From positions 92,081 through 156,080 of the forward strand of contig NZ_JAUQSY010000016.1 in NCBI RefSeq assembly GCF_030580865.1: 64,000 bases of DNA. Reading direction: 5' to 3'. This stretch comes from Hymenobacter aranciens. Its GTDB lineage: Bacteria; Bacteroidota; Bacteroidia; Cytophagales; Hymenobacteraceae. The notes beneath the pieces were generated by a model. That model was not told where the DNA came from. It did not search any database and saw only the letters and a list, made by a program, of their open reading frames with translations. Positions 53,064 to 61,800 of the stretch are shown here, piece by piece (the stretch's first letter is position 1; each line of letters opens with the position of its first letter). A program made the position numbers and the translations under genes.

Positions 53064-54146
53064 TTAGGAAACAGCGTACAGCCGGCGGCGCAGCCAGCGG
53101 GCGGCATTCACTAATAAGATAAGGGCCGGCACTTCGATGAGCGGGCCCACCACGCCCGCAAAGGCCTGCCCCGAGTGCAGCCCGAATACTCCGATGGCCA
53201 CGGCAATGGCCAGCTCGAAGTTGTTGCCGGTAGCGGTGAAGGCCAGGGCGGTGTTTTCGGCGTAGGGCGCGCCCAGCCACTTGCCTAGCCCGAAGCTCAG
53301 GAAAAACATCAGCCCGAAATACAAGCCCAGCGGCAGGGCAATGCGCAGCACATCCAGCGGAATGCGCACCAGGTTTTGCCCCTGCAAGCTGAACATAACG
53401 ACGATGGTAAACAGCAAGGCCACCAGCGTGAGTGGCCCGATGGCCGGCAGAAACACCTGTTCGTACCAGGCCGCGCCGCGCCAGCGGCGCAGGCCCCAGC
53501 GCGACGCAAAGCCCGCCGCCAACGGCAGCCCCAGGTACAGCGCCACGCTCGGCGCCACGTCGGCCATGCCCACGGCTACGGTGGTGCCGCGCAGGCCCAG
53601 CAGCGGCGGCAGCACCGTGAGCAGCAACCAGGCCAGCACCGGGTAGAAGAGCAGCTGGAAGATGGAGTTGAGCGCCACCAGCCCGGCGGCGTACTCGCGG
53701 CTGCCGTCGGCCAGGTCGTTCCACACCAGCACCATGGCAATGCAGCGGGCCAGCCCAATCAGCAACAGGCCGGTGAAGTAGGCGGGGTGCCGGGGCAGCA
53801 GCCAGGCCGCCAGCCCAAACATCAGCAGCGGCCCCACTACCCAGTTGAGCAGCAGCGAGAGGCCGATGAGCCGCTTTTGCCGGAACACGGCCGGTAGCTG
53901 CTCATACTTCACCCGGGCCAGCGGCGGGTACATCATCACGATAAGGCCCAAGGCCAGCGGCACGTTCACGCTGCCCACGGTGAAGTAGTTGACCGCCTCG
54001 CTCACGCGGGGCACGAAGTAGCCCAGGGCCACGCCCAGCGCCATGGCCAAAAATATCCACAGCGTGAGGCCGCGGTCGAGGGCCGAGAGCCGGCGGGCAG
54101 CCAGCGCGGCGGGGGCGGGCGGCGCTGGCAGGGGCTTAGTAGGCAC
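53064..54146 (-). CDS. acr3: ACR3-type arsenite efflux transporter
   Basis: The likely start is GTG at 54146 (360 residues), overlapping the previous gene by 11 bp. Ten transmembrane helices follow LDRGLTLWIFLAMALGV. The essential cysteine is Cys135 in GLARCIAMVLVWNDLA, the ACR3 hallmark, and the conserved Glu is in PLIEVPALILL. It exports As(III), driven by proton motive force, across the inner membrane. It is the fourth gene of the arsR operon. Confidence 0.92.
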   Translation of the reverse strand: MPTKPLPAPPAPAALAARRLSALDRGLTLWIFLAMALGVALGYFVPRVSEAVNYFTVGSVNVPLALGLIVMMYPPLARVKYEQLPAVFRQKRLIGLSLLLNWVVGPLLMFGLAAWLLPRHPAYFTGLLLIGLARCIAMVLVWNDLADGSREYAAGLVALNSIFQLLFYPVLAWLLLTVLPPLLGLRGTTVAVGMADVAPSVALYLGLPLAAGFASRWGLRRWRGAAWYEQVFLPAIGPLTLVALLFTIVVMFSLQGQNLVRIPLDVLRIALPLGLYFGLMFFLSFGLGKWLGAPYAENTALAFTATGNNFELAIAVAIGVFGLHSGQAFAGVVGPLIEVPALILLVNAARWLRRRLYAVS

Positions 54147-54912
54147 GGCGGAGCATGTCGGCGTATTCGTTGGGCAGGGGCGAGGCCTCCACGGCGCGGG
54201 CGGCCTGCTCCACGTCGTAGGGCACGCGCACCAGCTCGGCGCGCAGGCTGTGCGGGTCGGCGAGGGTGGTGTTTTCGTCGAGGTGCAGCAGGAGGTAGGC
54301 GGCGCGCGGGTCGCCGTCCTTGGGCTTGCCCACGGAGCCCAGGTTGAGGGCGTGGCGGTAGCGGGTTTCGCCGGTTGCCGTCTGGTAAGGCAAGGCGCGG
54401 TGGTAGGGCTTGTGGGTGTGGCCGAAGAGCAGCACGTCGGCCCCGGCCTCGGCCAGCAGGCGGTTGAAGCTGCCTTCGGGGAAGTCTTCAAACAAATACT
54501 GGTTAATGCGGCGCGGCGAGCCGTGTACCATCAATAGGCTCAGCGTGCAGGGCTCGTCCTGAAAGTCGAGGCGCAGGTGCTTGGGCAGCAGGCGCAGGTA
54601 GCGGCGCTCCTCGGGGCCGATGACCTGGTTGGTGAAGGCAATGCTTTGGGCGCCCAGGGCTTTGTCGGCGTCGGTCTGGTAGGCGCAGCCGCAATCCGAC
54701 GAGGCGAGGCCGATGCCCTGGTCGTAGTTGCCGGCCAGGGTGGGGATGCCGCGGCGGCGGATTTCATTAACCACCTCGTTAGGCCAGGGCGCGTAGCCCA
54801 CCAGGTCGCCGAGGCAGAATACCATGTCGGGCCGGCGCTGGTCGAGGTCGGCCAGCACGGCGTGCAGGGCCGGCAGGTTGCCGTGAATGTCGGAGAAAAA
54901 GGCAATGGTCAT
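54136..54912 (-). CDS. Metallophosphoesterase in ars operon
   Basis: This 258-residue protein has calcineurin-type motifs FSDIHGN (residues 6-12), GDLVGY, GNYD, VHGSPR and GHTHKP, all intact for a two-metal site. It has no signal peptide. Relatives are phosphodiesterases or nucleotide phosphatases. Genes of this kind recur in ars operons of several phyla; a role in arsenate or organoarsenic metabolism is inferred, not shown. Its end overlaps the acr3 start. Confidence 0.88.
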   Translation of the reverse strand: MTIAFFSDIHGNLPALHAVLADLDQRRPDMVFCLGDLVGYAPWPNEVVNEIRRRGIPTLAGNYDQGIGLASSDCGCAYQTDADKALGAQSIAFTNQVIGPEERRYLRLLPKHLRLDFQDEPCTLSLLMVHGSPRRINQYLFEDFPEGSFNRLLAEAGADVLLFGHTHKPYHRALPYQTATGETRYRHALNLGSVGKPKDGDPRAAYLLLHLDENTTLADPHSLRAELVRVPYDVEQAARAVEASPLPNEYADMLRRAY

Positions 54913-54936
54913 GGCCGTCGGAATGGTCTGGAACGC

Positions 54937-55392
54937 CTAGCAGCACCCGCCGCCCGGCGCGCAGGCCAGCACCGGCAATTGCGGCAGCGCCACGGCCGGG
55001 ATGCCGCAGGCATCCGAGGCCAGGCAGGCGGTTTGCTTGAGGGTAAGCACGAAGTCGCGCCCGTCGAAATCGAGCCCGAACTTGCCGATGGTGGCCTGCT
55101 GGTACTCCACTTCGATGGGCAGGCTCTCATCCGGCCCCAGGATTTTCTCCGACAGCCGCAGGATGTGCAGGAACTTCTGCGGGGCCAGGCGGTGGTCGTA
55201 GTCGCCGGCCTCCCAGAGCTGGAAGTTGGCGGCGGTTTCGCGGCGCTCGGTGCCGCCGCAGTCGATGAAGTGCTTATTGACCAGCCCTACCTCCGTGACG
55301 TGGAAGTGCGCGGGCAGGTACGTGCCGTCGGGCAGGCGGAAGTTCACGGCGTCGAGTGTGGGCAGGGCGGTTTTCAGTTCGGCAATGGTCAT
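54937..55392 (-). CDS. DUF6428-like protein with cysteine-rich C-terminus, ars operon
   Basis: ATG at 55392 gives 151 residues. The body is a compact alpha/beta fold (VNFRLPDGTYLPAHFHVTEVG, FQLWEAGDYDHRL). It ends LACAPGGGCC, and five cysteines lie in the last 35 residues. This resembles DUF6428 proteins found beside arsR. The cysteine cluster could bind As(III) and pass it to the exporter or regulator (inference). It follows arsR by 28 bp. Confidence 0.75.
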   Translation of the reverse strand: MTIAELKTALPTLDAVNFRLPDGTYLPAHFHVTEVGLVNKHFIDCGGTERRETAANFQLWEAGDYDHRLAPQKFLHILRLSEKILGPDESLPIEVEYQQATIGKFGLDFDGRDFVLTLKQTACLASDACGIPAVALPQLPVLACAPGGGCC

Positions 55393-55420
55393 GGGGAAGG
55401 AGGGAAAAGAAGAAGAGAAA

Positions 55421-55756
55421 CTAACAATCACAGGAAGAAGCCTCAGGCGGCAGGGCGGCCAGCAGCTCGCCCCACAGCCGCCGGGCCAGCTCCCAGCCCG
55501 CCGGGGCCAAGCAGTAGCAGGTGCGCGGCCCGCTGATTTCGCCCTGCACCAGCCCGGCCGCCCTGAGCTCCTTGAGGTGCTGCGACACGGTGCTCTGCGA
55601 CAAGGGCAGCTCGCTCACCAGCTCGCCGCACACGCAGGCGTTGCGGGCGGCCAGCAGCCGCACAATGGCCACCCGCGCCGGGTGGCTCAGGGCCTTGGCC
55701 ACGGCCGCCAGCTGCTGCTCGGCCTCGGTGAATTCGGAACGTTTGGCGTGGGCCAT
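55421..55756 (-). CDS. arsR: ArsR/SmtB-family arsenic-responsive repressor
   Basis: This 111-residue protein has a winged helix (LSHPARVAIVRLLAARNACVCGELV, LSQSTVSQHLKELRAAGLV). The Cys pair Cys41-x-Cys43 sits in the position of the As(III)-binding ELCVCDL motif of ArsR. Additional pairs Cys80-x-Cys82 and Cys109-x-Cys111 are present. It represses its own operon until As(III) binds. Two perfect operator palindromes lie directly upstream. Confidence 0.95.
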   Translation of the reverse strand: MAHAKRSEFTEAEQQLAAVAKALSHPARVAIVRLLAARNACVCGELVSELPLSQSTVSQHLKELRAAGLVQGEISGPRTCYCLAPAGWELARRLWGELLAALPPEASSCDC

Positions 55757-55768
55757 GGGGCAGGGCTT

Positions 55769-55784
55769 ATCGTATGTTTACGAT
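55769..55784. promoter_or_regulatory. ArsR operator, proximal
   Basis: The perfect palindrome ATCGTATGTTTACGAT (6-4-6) lies 13 bp upstream of the arsR start codon. It is the same form as the distal site. Confidence 0.8.
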
Positions 55785-55786
55785 GG

Positions 55787-55794
55787 CAAAGGTA
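55787..55794 (-). promoter_or_regulatory. Bacteroidetes-type -7 box of the ars promoter
   Basis: On the minus strand TACCTTTG matches the TAnnTTTG consensus and lies exactly between the two operators. A clear -33 TTG at the expected distance was not seen. Confidence 0.5.
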
Positions 55795-55802
55795 ATACTC
55801 TT

Positions 55803-55818
55803 ATCGTATTCGTACGAT
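55803..55818. promoter_or_regulatory. ArsR operator, distal
   Basis: The perfect palindrome ATCGTATTCGTACGAT is 34 bp from the proximal site, centre to centre, and would overlap the -33 region of the promoter. Confidence 0.8.
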
Positions 55819-55882
55819 AGGCAAGCTGAGTTTTTTTCGGCGCGCCCGCCGCGTCAACGGATACTTAGCCCCCAACCGCTAC

Positions 55883-55918
55883 AAAAAAGTGCCCTCCCGG
55901 CTACAGGAGGGCACTTTT
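55883..55918. terminator. Intrinsic terminator after the 55965-56660 gene
   Basis: A 13-bp stem (AAAAGTGCCCTCC with its complement) has an 8-nt loop and A and T runs on both sides. Confidence 0.85.
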
Positions 55919-55964
55919 GTGCGCGACTGCTGCGCTTGCGGAATTGGGTTCCGCAGCCAGTCCT

Positions 55965-56660
55965 TCAGGCGTCGTGCTCGGTATCGAAATACGCCCGCCT
56001 GGTGTCGATAATGGACCAGTCGTCGTCGGGAAACAGGAAGGGCAGCAGCCGGGGCAAATCGTACACCTGGCGGCGGTCAACCATATCCAGACGCTTGAAG
56101 TCCTCGAGCGAGCAGTAGAGCAGCTGCCAGTTGCGGGCCCCGTGCCAGGCCAGGGCTTTGCGCACGTACTCGCCGGGCGTGAGTTCGATGGGCACGATTT
56201 CGGGGCGCAGGAACACGGCCAGCCCCTTGTACGCGCGCGCGGCTTCGTCGTAGAGCAGCATCGTCGGGATGCCCGTGTCCAGCGGCGAGGCCATGTCGAA
56301 ATACCGGGCGTATTCCTTCAACGGGTCATAGGCACTCATTTGCAGCTTGTTGCCTGGGTCGCGCACAGTGGCTCCAATGGCGTTCAGGTCAATGCTACCG
56401 TCGAAATAGTCGTAGCCGCCCGGCAGTTCGAGCCCCGGTTTGTGCGTCCAGATGACGTGAATAATCTCGTCCAGCGAAAACAGCCCCCAGTCGTCGGGCG
56501 GGATGGCAAAGCCATATTCTTCCTCAAAGAATGCTGCTAGTCGGGCAAGCCAGCTTGCCGGCTGGGCATTATAATCCGATTCCCGGTAGCACAACTCTAT
56601 CCGGGGATTAGCGGCCAGCCGGCCGATGTATTCCTGCATCTGCAGAGAAAAGTTTTCCAT
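55965..56660 (-). CDS. Unknown protein, tandem paralogue 1
   Basis: ATG at 56660 gives 231 residues. No signal peptide or membrane segment is seen. It shares with the next gene the phrases NPRIEL, PTMLLYDxA, FLRPE, ALAWHGAxxWQLLYC, and the ending DDDWSIIDTRRAYFDTE. Acidic and aromatic residues are frequent. The N-terminal half (FAIPPDDWGLFSLDEIIHVIW) is reminiscent of SUKH/SMI1-type domains, but this is weak. The function is unknown; a duplicated accessory pair is possible. Confidence 0.75.
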   Translation of the reverse strand: MENFSLQMQEYIGRLAANPRIELCYRESDYNAQPASWLARLAAFFEEEYGFAIPPDDWGLFSLDEIIHVIWTHKPGLELPGGYDYFDGSIDLNAIGATVRDPGNKLQMSAYDPLKEYARYFDMASPLDTGIPTMLLYDEAARAYKGLAVFLRPEIVPIELTPGEYVRKALAWHGARNWQLLYCSLEDFKRLDMVDRRQVYDLPRLLPFLFPDDDWSIIDTRRAYFDTEHDA

Positions 56661-56707
56661 GAGGGGTACGGGGGTGGGGGGAAGAAGCAGGGTTATCAGG
56701 GCGCCGC

Positions 56708-57409
56708 TCAGGCGGCCAACTCGGTGTCGAAGTACGCCCGCTTGGCTTCGATGATGGACCAGTCGGCGTCGGGAAACAGGCGGGGCAGGGCGTCTTTGAG
56801 GCGGTACACCTCCCGGCGCAGGTATAGCGGCAGGCCCTCGAACTCCTCCAGGTCGCAGTAGAGCAGCTGCCAGCCGTAGGCGCCGTGCCAGGCCAGGGCG
56901 GCGGCGGCGTACTGGGCCAGGTCGAGGTCGAGCTTCACCAGCTCGGGGCGCAGGAAGGCGTAGAGGCCCAGCAGCTGGCGCTGGGCGCGGTCGTAGAGCA
57001 GCATGGTGGGCAGCACCGTGTCCTGGTGGCCGCTGTTGTCGAAGTAGCTGGCGTGTTCGGCGCCCGGCTCGGGCACGTCCATCTGCAGCCGGTACTTTCG
57101 GTGGCTGACGCTCATGCCGATGGTCACCATGTTGAGGCTGCCCACGAGCGGGTCGGCCAGGGCCGGGTGGCTGGGGTCCGGGTGGCTTACCCAGGCAATG
57201 TCCATGCCCTCGCCGTACATGCTGAAAAACAACTCCCACCCTGCTTCCGGCACTACAAAGCCATATTTGCTCAACTGAAAGGCGGCCGCATCGGCTAACT
57301 CAAGCGCGGGATTAGGCACATAGCTGAACTTCTCTTCCAGTAATTCGATGCGGGGATTCGTAGCTAGTTGCGTGAGCAGGTGCTCAAACTGGGCGAGGAG
57401 GGAAGCCAT
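56708..57409 (-). CDS. Unknown protein, tandem paralogue 2
   Basis: ATG at 57409 gives 233 residues; ATG at 57421 is an alternative. It is a paralogue of the gene 47 bp downstream, with the same order of conserved phrases along the whole length (NPRIELLEEKF, PTMLLYDRA, AAALAWHGAYGWQLLYC, DADWSIIEAKRAYFDTE). Both are likely cytoplasmic. Local duplication followed by divergence is clear. No function is known. Confidence 0.75.
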   Translation of the reverse strand: MASLLAQFEHLLTQLATNPRIELLEEKFSYVPNPALELADAAAFQLSKYGFVVPEAGWELFFSMYGEGMDIAWVSHPDPSHPALADPLVGSLNMVTIGMSVSHRKYRLQMDVPEPGAEHASYFDNSGHQDTVLPTMLLYDRAQRQLLGLYAFLRPELVKLDLDLAQYAAAALAWHGAYGWQLLYCDLEEFEGLPLYLRREVYRLKDALPRLFPDADWSIIEAKRAYFDTELAA

Positions 57410-57609
57410 CAGGGAATACATGCGGGTGAGCCGGCAAGATAGCAGGGCCGCCGCGTTACGGGGCGGCTCGGCCGGCGGCGTCGGCCGCAGGAGCGCGGCA
57501 GTAGCGGGCATTTCACTTATCCGGTCCCTACAAAGCCCGTTCCCGACCTGCCCCAAACGCACTCCGGGCGGCCCCGCCATGCGGAGCCGCCCGGGGCTGG
57601 CCTTATATA

Positions 57610-57814
57610 GGATTTACATTTTTCAGACACCTTCAAAAAGCCAGGGGCTCTGAAAAACGTTTTTCAGAGCCCCTGGCTTTTTGAAGTACCTTGTAAAACG
57701 TTTTTCAGGCACCTTCGAATTGCCAGGGTGTCTGAAAAACGTTTTTCAGACGTCGTAGCTTTTCGAAGGTGCCTGAAAAACGTTTTTCAGACCGGCTGGC
57801 TTTCCGAAGGTGTT
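57610..57814. repeat. Array of palindromes at exact 41-bp period
   Basis: TGAAAAACGTTTTTCA occurs at 57651-57666, 57733-57748 and 57774-57789, with a one-base variant at 57692-57707 and a degenerate copy at 57610-57625. All starts are 41 bp apart. The five 25-bp segments between or after them are variants of one sequence (GGCTTTxxGAAGGTG type) and occur in both orientations. 57631-57686 is a perfect 56-bp palindrome. The last copy supplies the TGA stop of the next gene. Confidence 0.95.
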
Positions 57815-58521
57815 TCCGCGTCGTCGGCGTCGGACTTATGGTAGGAGGGCGGCAGCACCGAGAAGTCGAAGTAGTCGGCCACGCGCTCCGGGGTTTTGTA
57901 GTAGTGGGCCAGCAGGGCGGCATACACGCCGAAGAGCTCCACCAGCACATCCGTTTCGTCTTTGACCAGGTCGGTGCCGGCGGTTTTCACCTGCTTCTTG
58001 CGTTTGTCCTGCGTCTGGCGGGCGGTTTTAAACCCTTCCAGCAGCGCGTTGGCATCGGCCAGCAGGGCCGCGCCCTCGGGCACCTTGCCTTTGTTCGCCG
58101 TCAGGGTTTCCACGAAGGTGCCGAAGATGGTGCCCAGCTCCCGGCGCGAGGCGCTGGAAAACTGCGTGCGCCCCTGCGGGAAAAACAGCTTGAACACATC
58201 CGGGGCTTTTACTTCCAGCGAGGCAAAGTTCACCTTGTAGGCGTTTTTCATAAACTGCTTCACGAGGCGGTAGGCCGTTTCGGCCAGCAGCGTTTGCTGG
58301 CCCTGCCCGGCCAGGGCCCCCGCCTTGCCGGTGAGGCCGGCGTCGAAGTCGTCGTAGAGCGGCTGGATAATGTCGATTTTCTTCTGCCACAGGTCGCCGT
58401 CGTTCAGCAGCGCCTGCAGGGTGTAGCCGAGGATGGACTTCAAATCCTGCCGCGACACGACGAGGAACAGCAGCCAGTTCTGAAACTTGCGGCCGAAGAG
58501 CTTGAGCTTGGTTTTGGGCAT
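57787..58521 (-). CDS. Helical protein of unknown function
   Basis: This 244-residue protein is predicted mostly alpha-helical from its composition (Leu/Lys/Asp/Ala-rich, few Gly and Pro). It has no signal peptide. A basic segment (TRQTQDKRKKQVKT) lies near residue 170 and the C-terminus is acidic. The stop TGA is part of a palindromic array, so the natural end may have been changed. No family was recognised. Confidence 0.75.
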   Translation of the reverse strand: MPKTKLKLFGRKFQNWLLFLVVSRQDLKSILGYTLQALLNDGDLWQKKIDIIQPLYDDFDAGLTGKAGALAGQGQQTLLAETAYRLVKQFMKNAYKVNFASLEVKAPDVFKLFFPQGRTQFSSASRRELGTIFGTFVETLTANKGKVPEGAALLADANALLEGFKTARQTQDKRKKQVKTAGTDLVKDETDVLVELFGVYAALLAHYYKTPERVADYFDFSVLPPSYHKSDADDAETPSESQPV

Positions 58522-58694
58522 GGTGGTAAGGGGTTTGGGGTGAGATGGTGAGAAAAAGTACGGGGCAAAGCTACCATTTGCAATAGGGGGTGCGCATCGG
58601 TAATTCTACCTATTCTCAAACACGCCAAAAAGGGCCAAAATGACAGGTTTGTTGGTAGGTTGCCAGTGGTTTAGCTGTCCGTTTTTAACACCTC

Positions 58695-58736
58695 TTTAGT
58701 AAAGCCCATTACGTGTTTAGCAAACCCCATTACGTG
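58695..58736. repeat. 21-bp tandem duplication
   Basis: Two copies (58695-58715 and 58716-58736) begin TTTAG and end CCCATTACGTG and differ at two positions. They lie in a 288-bp gap that otherwise shows no gene. Confidence 0.85.
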
Positions 58737-58754
58737 CTGGGAGCAGCCAATAAA

Positions 58755-58787
58755 AAAAGCGCCCGGGCAAACTGCCCGGGCGCTTTT
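58755..58787. terminator. Intrinsic terminator after the large surface-protein gene
   Basis: A perfect 14-bp stem (AAAAGCGCCCGGGC with its complement) has a 5-nt loop and A and T runs. It lies 23 bp after the stop on the minus strand. Confidence 0.9.
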
Positions 58788-58809
58788 CAAATCAAGCAAC
58801 TGAACCCGT

Positions 58810-61800
58810 TTACTCCACCACCAGCTTCTGCACGAAGCTGCCGGCGCTGGTTTGCACCGTCAGCACGTAGAGGCCGGCGGGCAGGGGCTGGGCCAGCGGC
58901 ACGGCTACATCGGCGGCGGTGAAGTCCACCACCTGCTGGCCCACGCGGCGGCCGAAGGCATCCGTCAGCAGCACCGTGGCGCGGCCGGCGGGCAGGTTGG
59001 TAGCCGCCAGGCGGAAGCCGGAGCCCTGGCTGGGGTTGGGGTAGGCCACCACGGTGGGCGCATCGGCCTTACCGGTGAAGCGCACCGCCACCACCGGCGA
59101 GTAGCTGAAGGTAGCATCGGCATCCACGAGGCGTAGGCGGTAGTAGCTCAGGCCGGGCAGGGGCTGGGCATCGCGTAGCGAGTAGCTGCGCGGCGTCGAG
59201 CTGAAGCCGGCGGCTTCCACCCGGCCGATGGGCGTGAACGTGCGGCCGTCGGCCGAGCGCTCGACCTCGAAGTAGGCGCTGTTTTTCTCGCTGGCGGTGC
59301 TCCAGGCGGTGGCCACGCTGCTGGCCTGGGCCGTGGCCGTGAAGCGGGTCAGCTCCACGGGCAGGGGGTTGTCCACGCTATTGGTCGAGGCCAGGGTGAA
59401 GAGCGAGTTATTGGTGATGCTGGTGGCGCCCGACACGGCGTAGCCGCGCGGGAAAGCCGGCGAGTACACACCCGAGCCGCCTTCGTTGGTCCAGGGGCCG
59501 GTGGCGGCGGTGCTGCGGGCAATGCGCAGGTTGCCGGGCACGTTCACGAACTCATCCAGCAGGCCCTCGGTGTTGAAGCTGAGCTGCACCGTGGGGCTGC
59601 CAATAGTGCCCGCGAGTAGGAACACGCGGTAGTAGCGGGCCCGCGAAAGGTTCGACAGCGAGGGGTCGATGCTGCCCGTGGGCTGCACCGGAATCACCTC
59701 CACCAGCACCACCGGATTCGAGCCCGTAGCCTCCTGGCGAATGGTGACGGGGCGGTACTGGCTGTTGGCGCCCACCGGGAATTCGCGGCCCATGCTGGCC
59801 GTGTTGGGGAAGCTGATGGCCAGGCGGCCCTGCACGTAGGCCGTAGAGCTGGTGCCCACGATGGGCTGCGTGGCGGTATTGGTCAGGAAAATCGTGTTCG
59901 GGCCCGTGATAAAGAAGCCGTTTTGCAGCGTCAGGATGTTGGTCACCGTCATATCGGCGTTGATGGTGCGGGCGCCGGTGCCCAGCTTCTGCAGGTTGTA
60001 GAAGGTAGTGGCGCCGTTCACGGTGGAGGATGCCCCCGACAGGAAGCGCACCAGGCTGGTGCCGGCATTAAAGGTGCCGGAGTTGGTGAAGCTGCTGTAG
60101 ATGTCGAGCGTGCTGCTGGCCCCGGCATTGAAGGTGCCGGAGTTGACGTAGTTGCCGTTCACGCGCAGCAGGTTGGTGGCGGCGGTGTAGGTGCCCGCAT
60201 TGGTGAAGGTGGTGCCGGCGATGATGTCGCCGGTGCCCGCCACGAAGGTGCCGCCGCTGCCGTTGGTGAAGGTGGTGCCGCTGCTCAGCGTGGCCGTGCC
60301 GCCGTTGAAGGTGCCGGTGTTGCTGAAGCTGGTGCCCACCGCGATGGGGGCGTCGGTAGCCGAGAAGGTGCCGCCCGGGCCGTTGCTCAGGCTGCCGCTC
60401 ACCGTGATGGCGCCGGTATTGGCCAGCAGCGTGCCGGTGTTGCTCAGCGTGGTGCCGATGCCCACCGTGCCGCGGCCCAGGTTCAGGCTGCCGGTGTTGT
60501 TCAGCCCGGCCGCAATGCTCAGGTTACCATCGTTGAGCACGAAGGTGCCGTTGTTCACGAAGCCCAGCGTGCCGGAGGTCAGGGTCAGGTTCTGGCTGGT
60601 GATGTTGGTGGCTGCCGTGCCCGCCGTCACCGTCAGCTGGCCGTTGATGGTCAGGTCGAGGTTGCTCAGGGTTTTTGAGTTGCCGCCCGACAGTAGCAGG
60701 TTGTTATAGGTATCGCGGGCCGGCAGCAGCACGGCGGCCGAGTAGTCCACGGTGCCGCCGGTGCTGGCCACGAAAGCCGCGTAGTTGCCAGCCGGAAACA
60801 GCGCCGAGCCGATGCGCAGCGTGCCGGTGCCGGTCACGGTGTTGAAGTTGTTGGCCGCGCCGGCGCCCAGGTCCAGGATGCCGTTCAGCTCCAGCTGGGC
60901 CGTGCCGCGGCTGCTGCCGTTGGCGTTAATCTGGTGGCCGGGCAGAATCACGGTCGGGTTAGCGGCCGTGGGGAAAGTGCTGGGCAGCGCAATCGGGGCG
61001 TCCGAGCCATCCGCGTTGAGCGTCCACGACGACGCCAGGTCCCAGTTGGCCCCGCCCGGCAGGCCGGCCGTGGCCGTGCGGCTGTAGAAGGTGGGCACGA
61101 TGCCGAACTCGGCGGTGTAGCCGCCGGTGTAGTCGCCGCTGAGGTAGTTCACGCCCGTCAGGGTGAGGGTGTGGGCCGTGGCGTTCACGGTGCCCGAGGT
61201 GCCGCCCACCGGCGTCCAGGCGGTGTTCAGGAAGCGGCCGGTCACGTAGCTGCTCTCGGTGCCCTGCACGTCGCCCACGAGGTAGGTGTAGGTGTGCGTC
61301 ACGGTGAGGCCGCTGAAGCCGGTGCGGCTTACTTTCCAGTAGTAGTTCAGCTCGGTGTTGGCCGGGTCGGTGGTGGAGGGGTGGGCCGTGTTGATGGGCC
61401 GCACCGTGATGGCGCCGGCCGCCGTGTTGGCCGTCACGTTGAAGCGGGCCGGGGTGTACTTGGCCGCCACGCCCACCGGGAAGGTGAAGTCGCCGGCGCC
61501 GCTGGGGTAAGCCTTACGCAGGCCGAGGTCGGCCACGATGCCGTTGGTGCGGATGTAGCGCGTCGAGCTGGCCCCCACGATGGCGCCGTTGGCGGTATTG
61601 CTGAGGTACAGCAGCTGCGAGCCGATGGTGAAGACGCCCGCCGTCAGGGTCAGCACGCCGGTCACCTCCTGGTTGGCGGTGGCCGTGGCGCCGTTGGCGT
61701 TGTTCAGCGTCAGGTTGCCGAATTTGCCGGTGCCGTTGCCGCCCACGTTCTGGTTGAGCAGCGAAGTGCCGCCGATACCCAGCACGATGGCGCCGCTGCC

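Noticed and set aside
53064..54491. Longer form of the ACR3 gene starting at 54491
   Set aside because: The extra 115 codons overlap the metallophosphoesterase and are Pro/Thr/Cys-rich without a fold. GTG at 54146 gives a normal ACR3 length.
55965..57239. Single long gene covering both tandem paralogues
   Set aside because: The upstream part is a shifted frame of the second paralogue. Each paralogue has its own complete frame and start.
57610..57814. CRISPR array
   Set aside because: Repeats are evenly spaced, but the repeat is a 16-bp palindrome and the segments between are variants of one sequence, not unique spacers. No cas genes are in the window.
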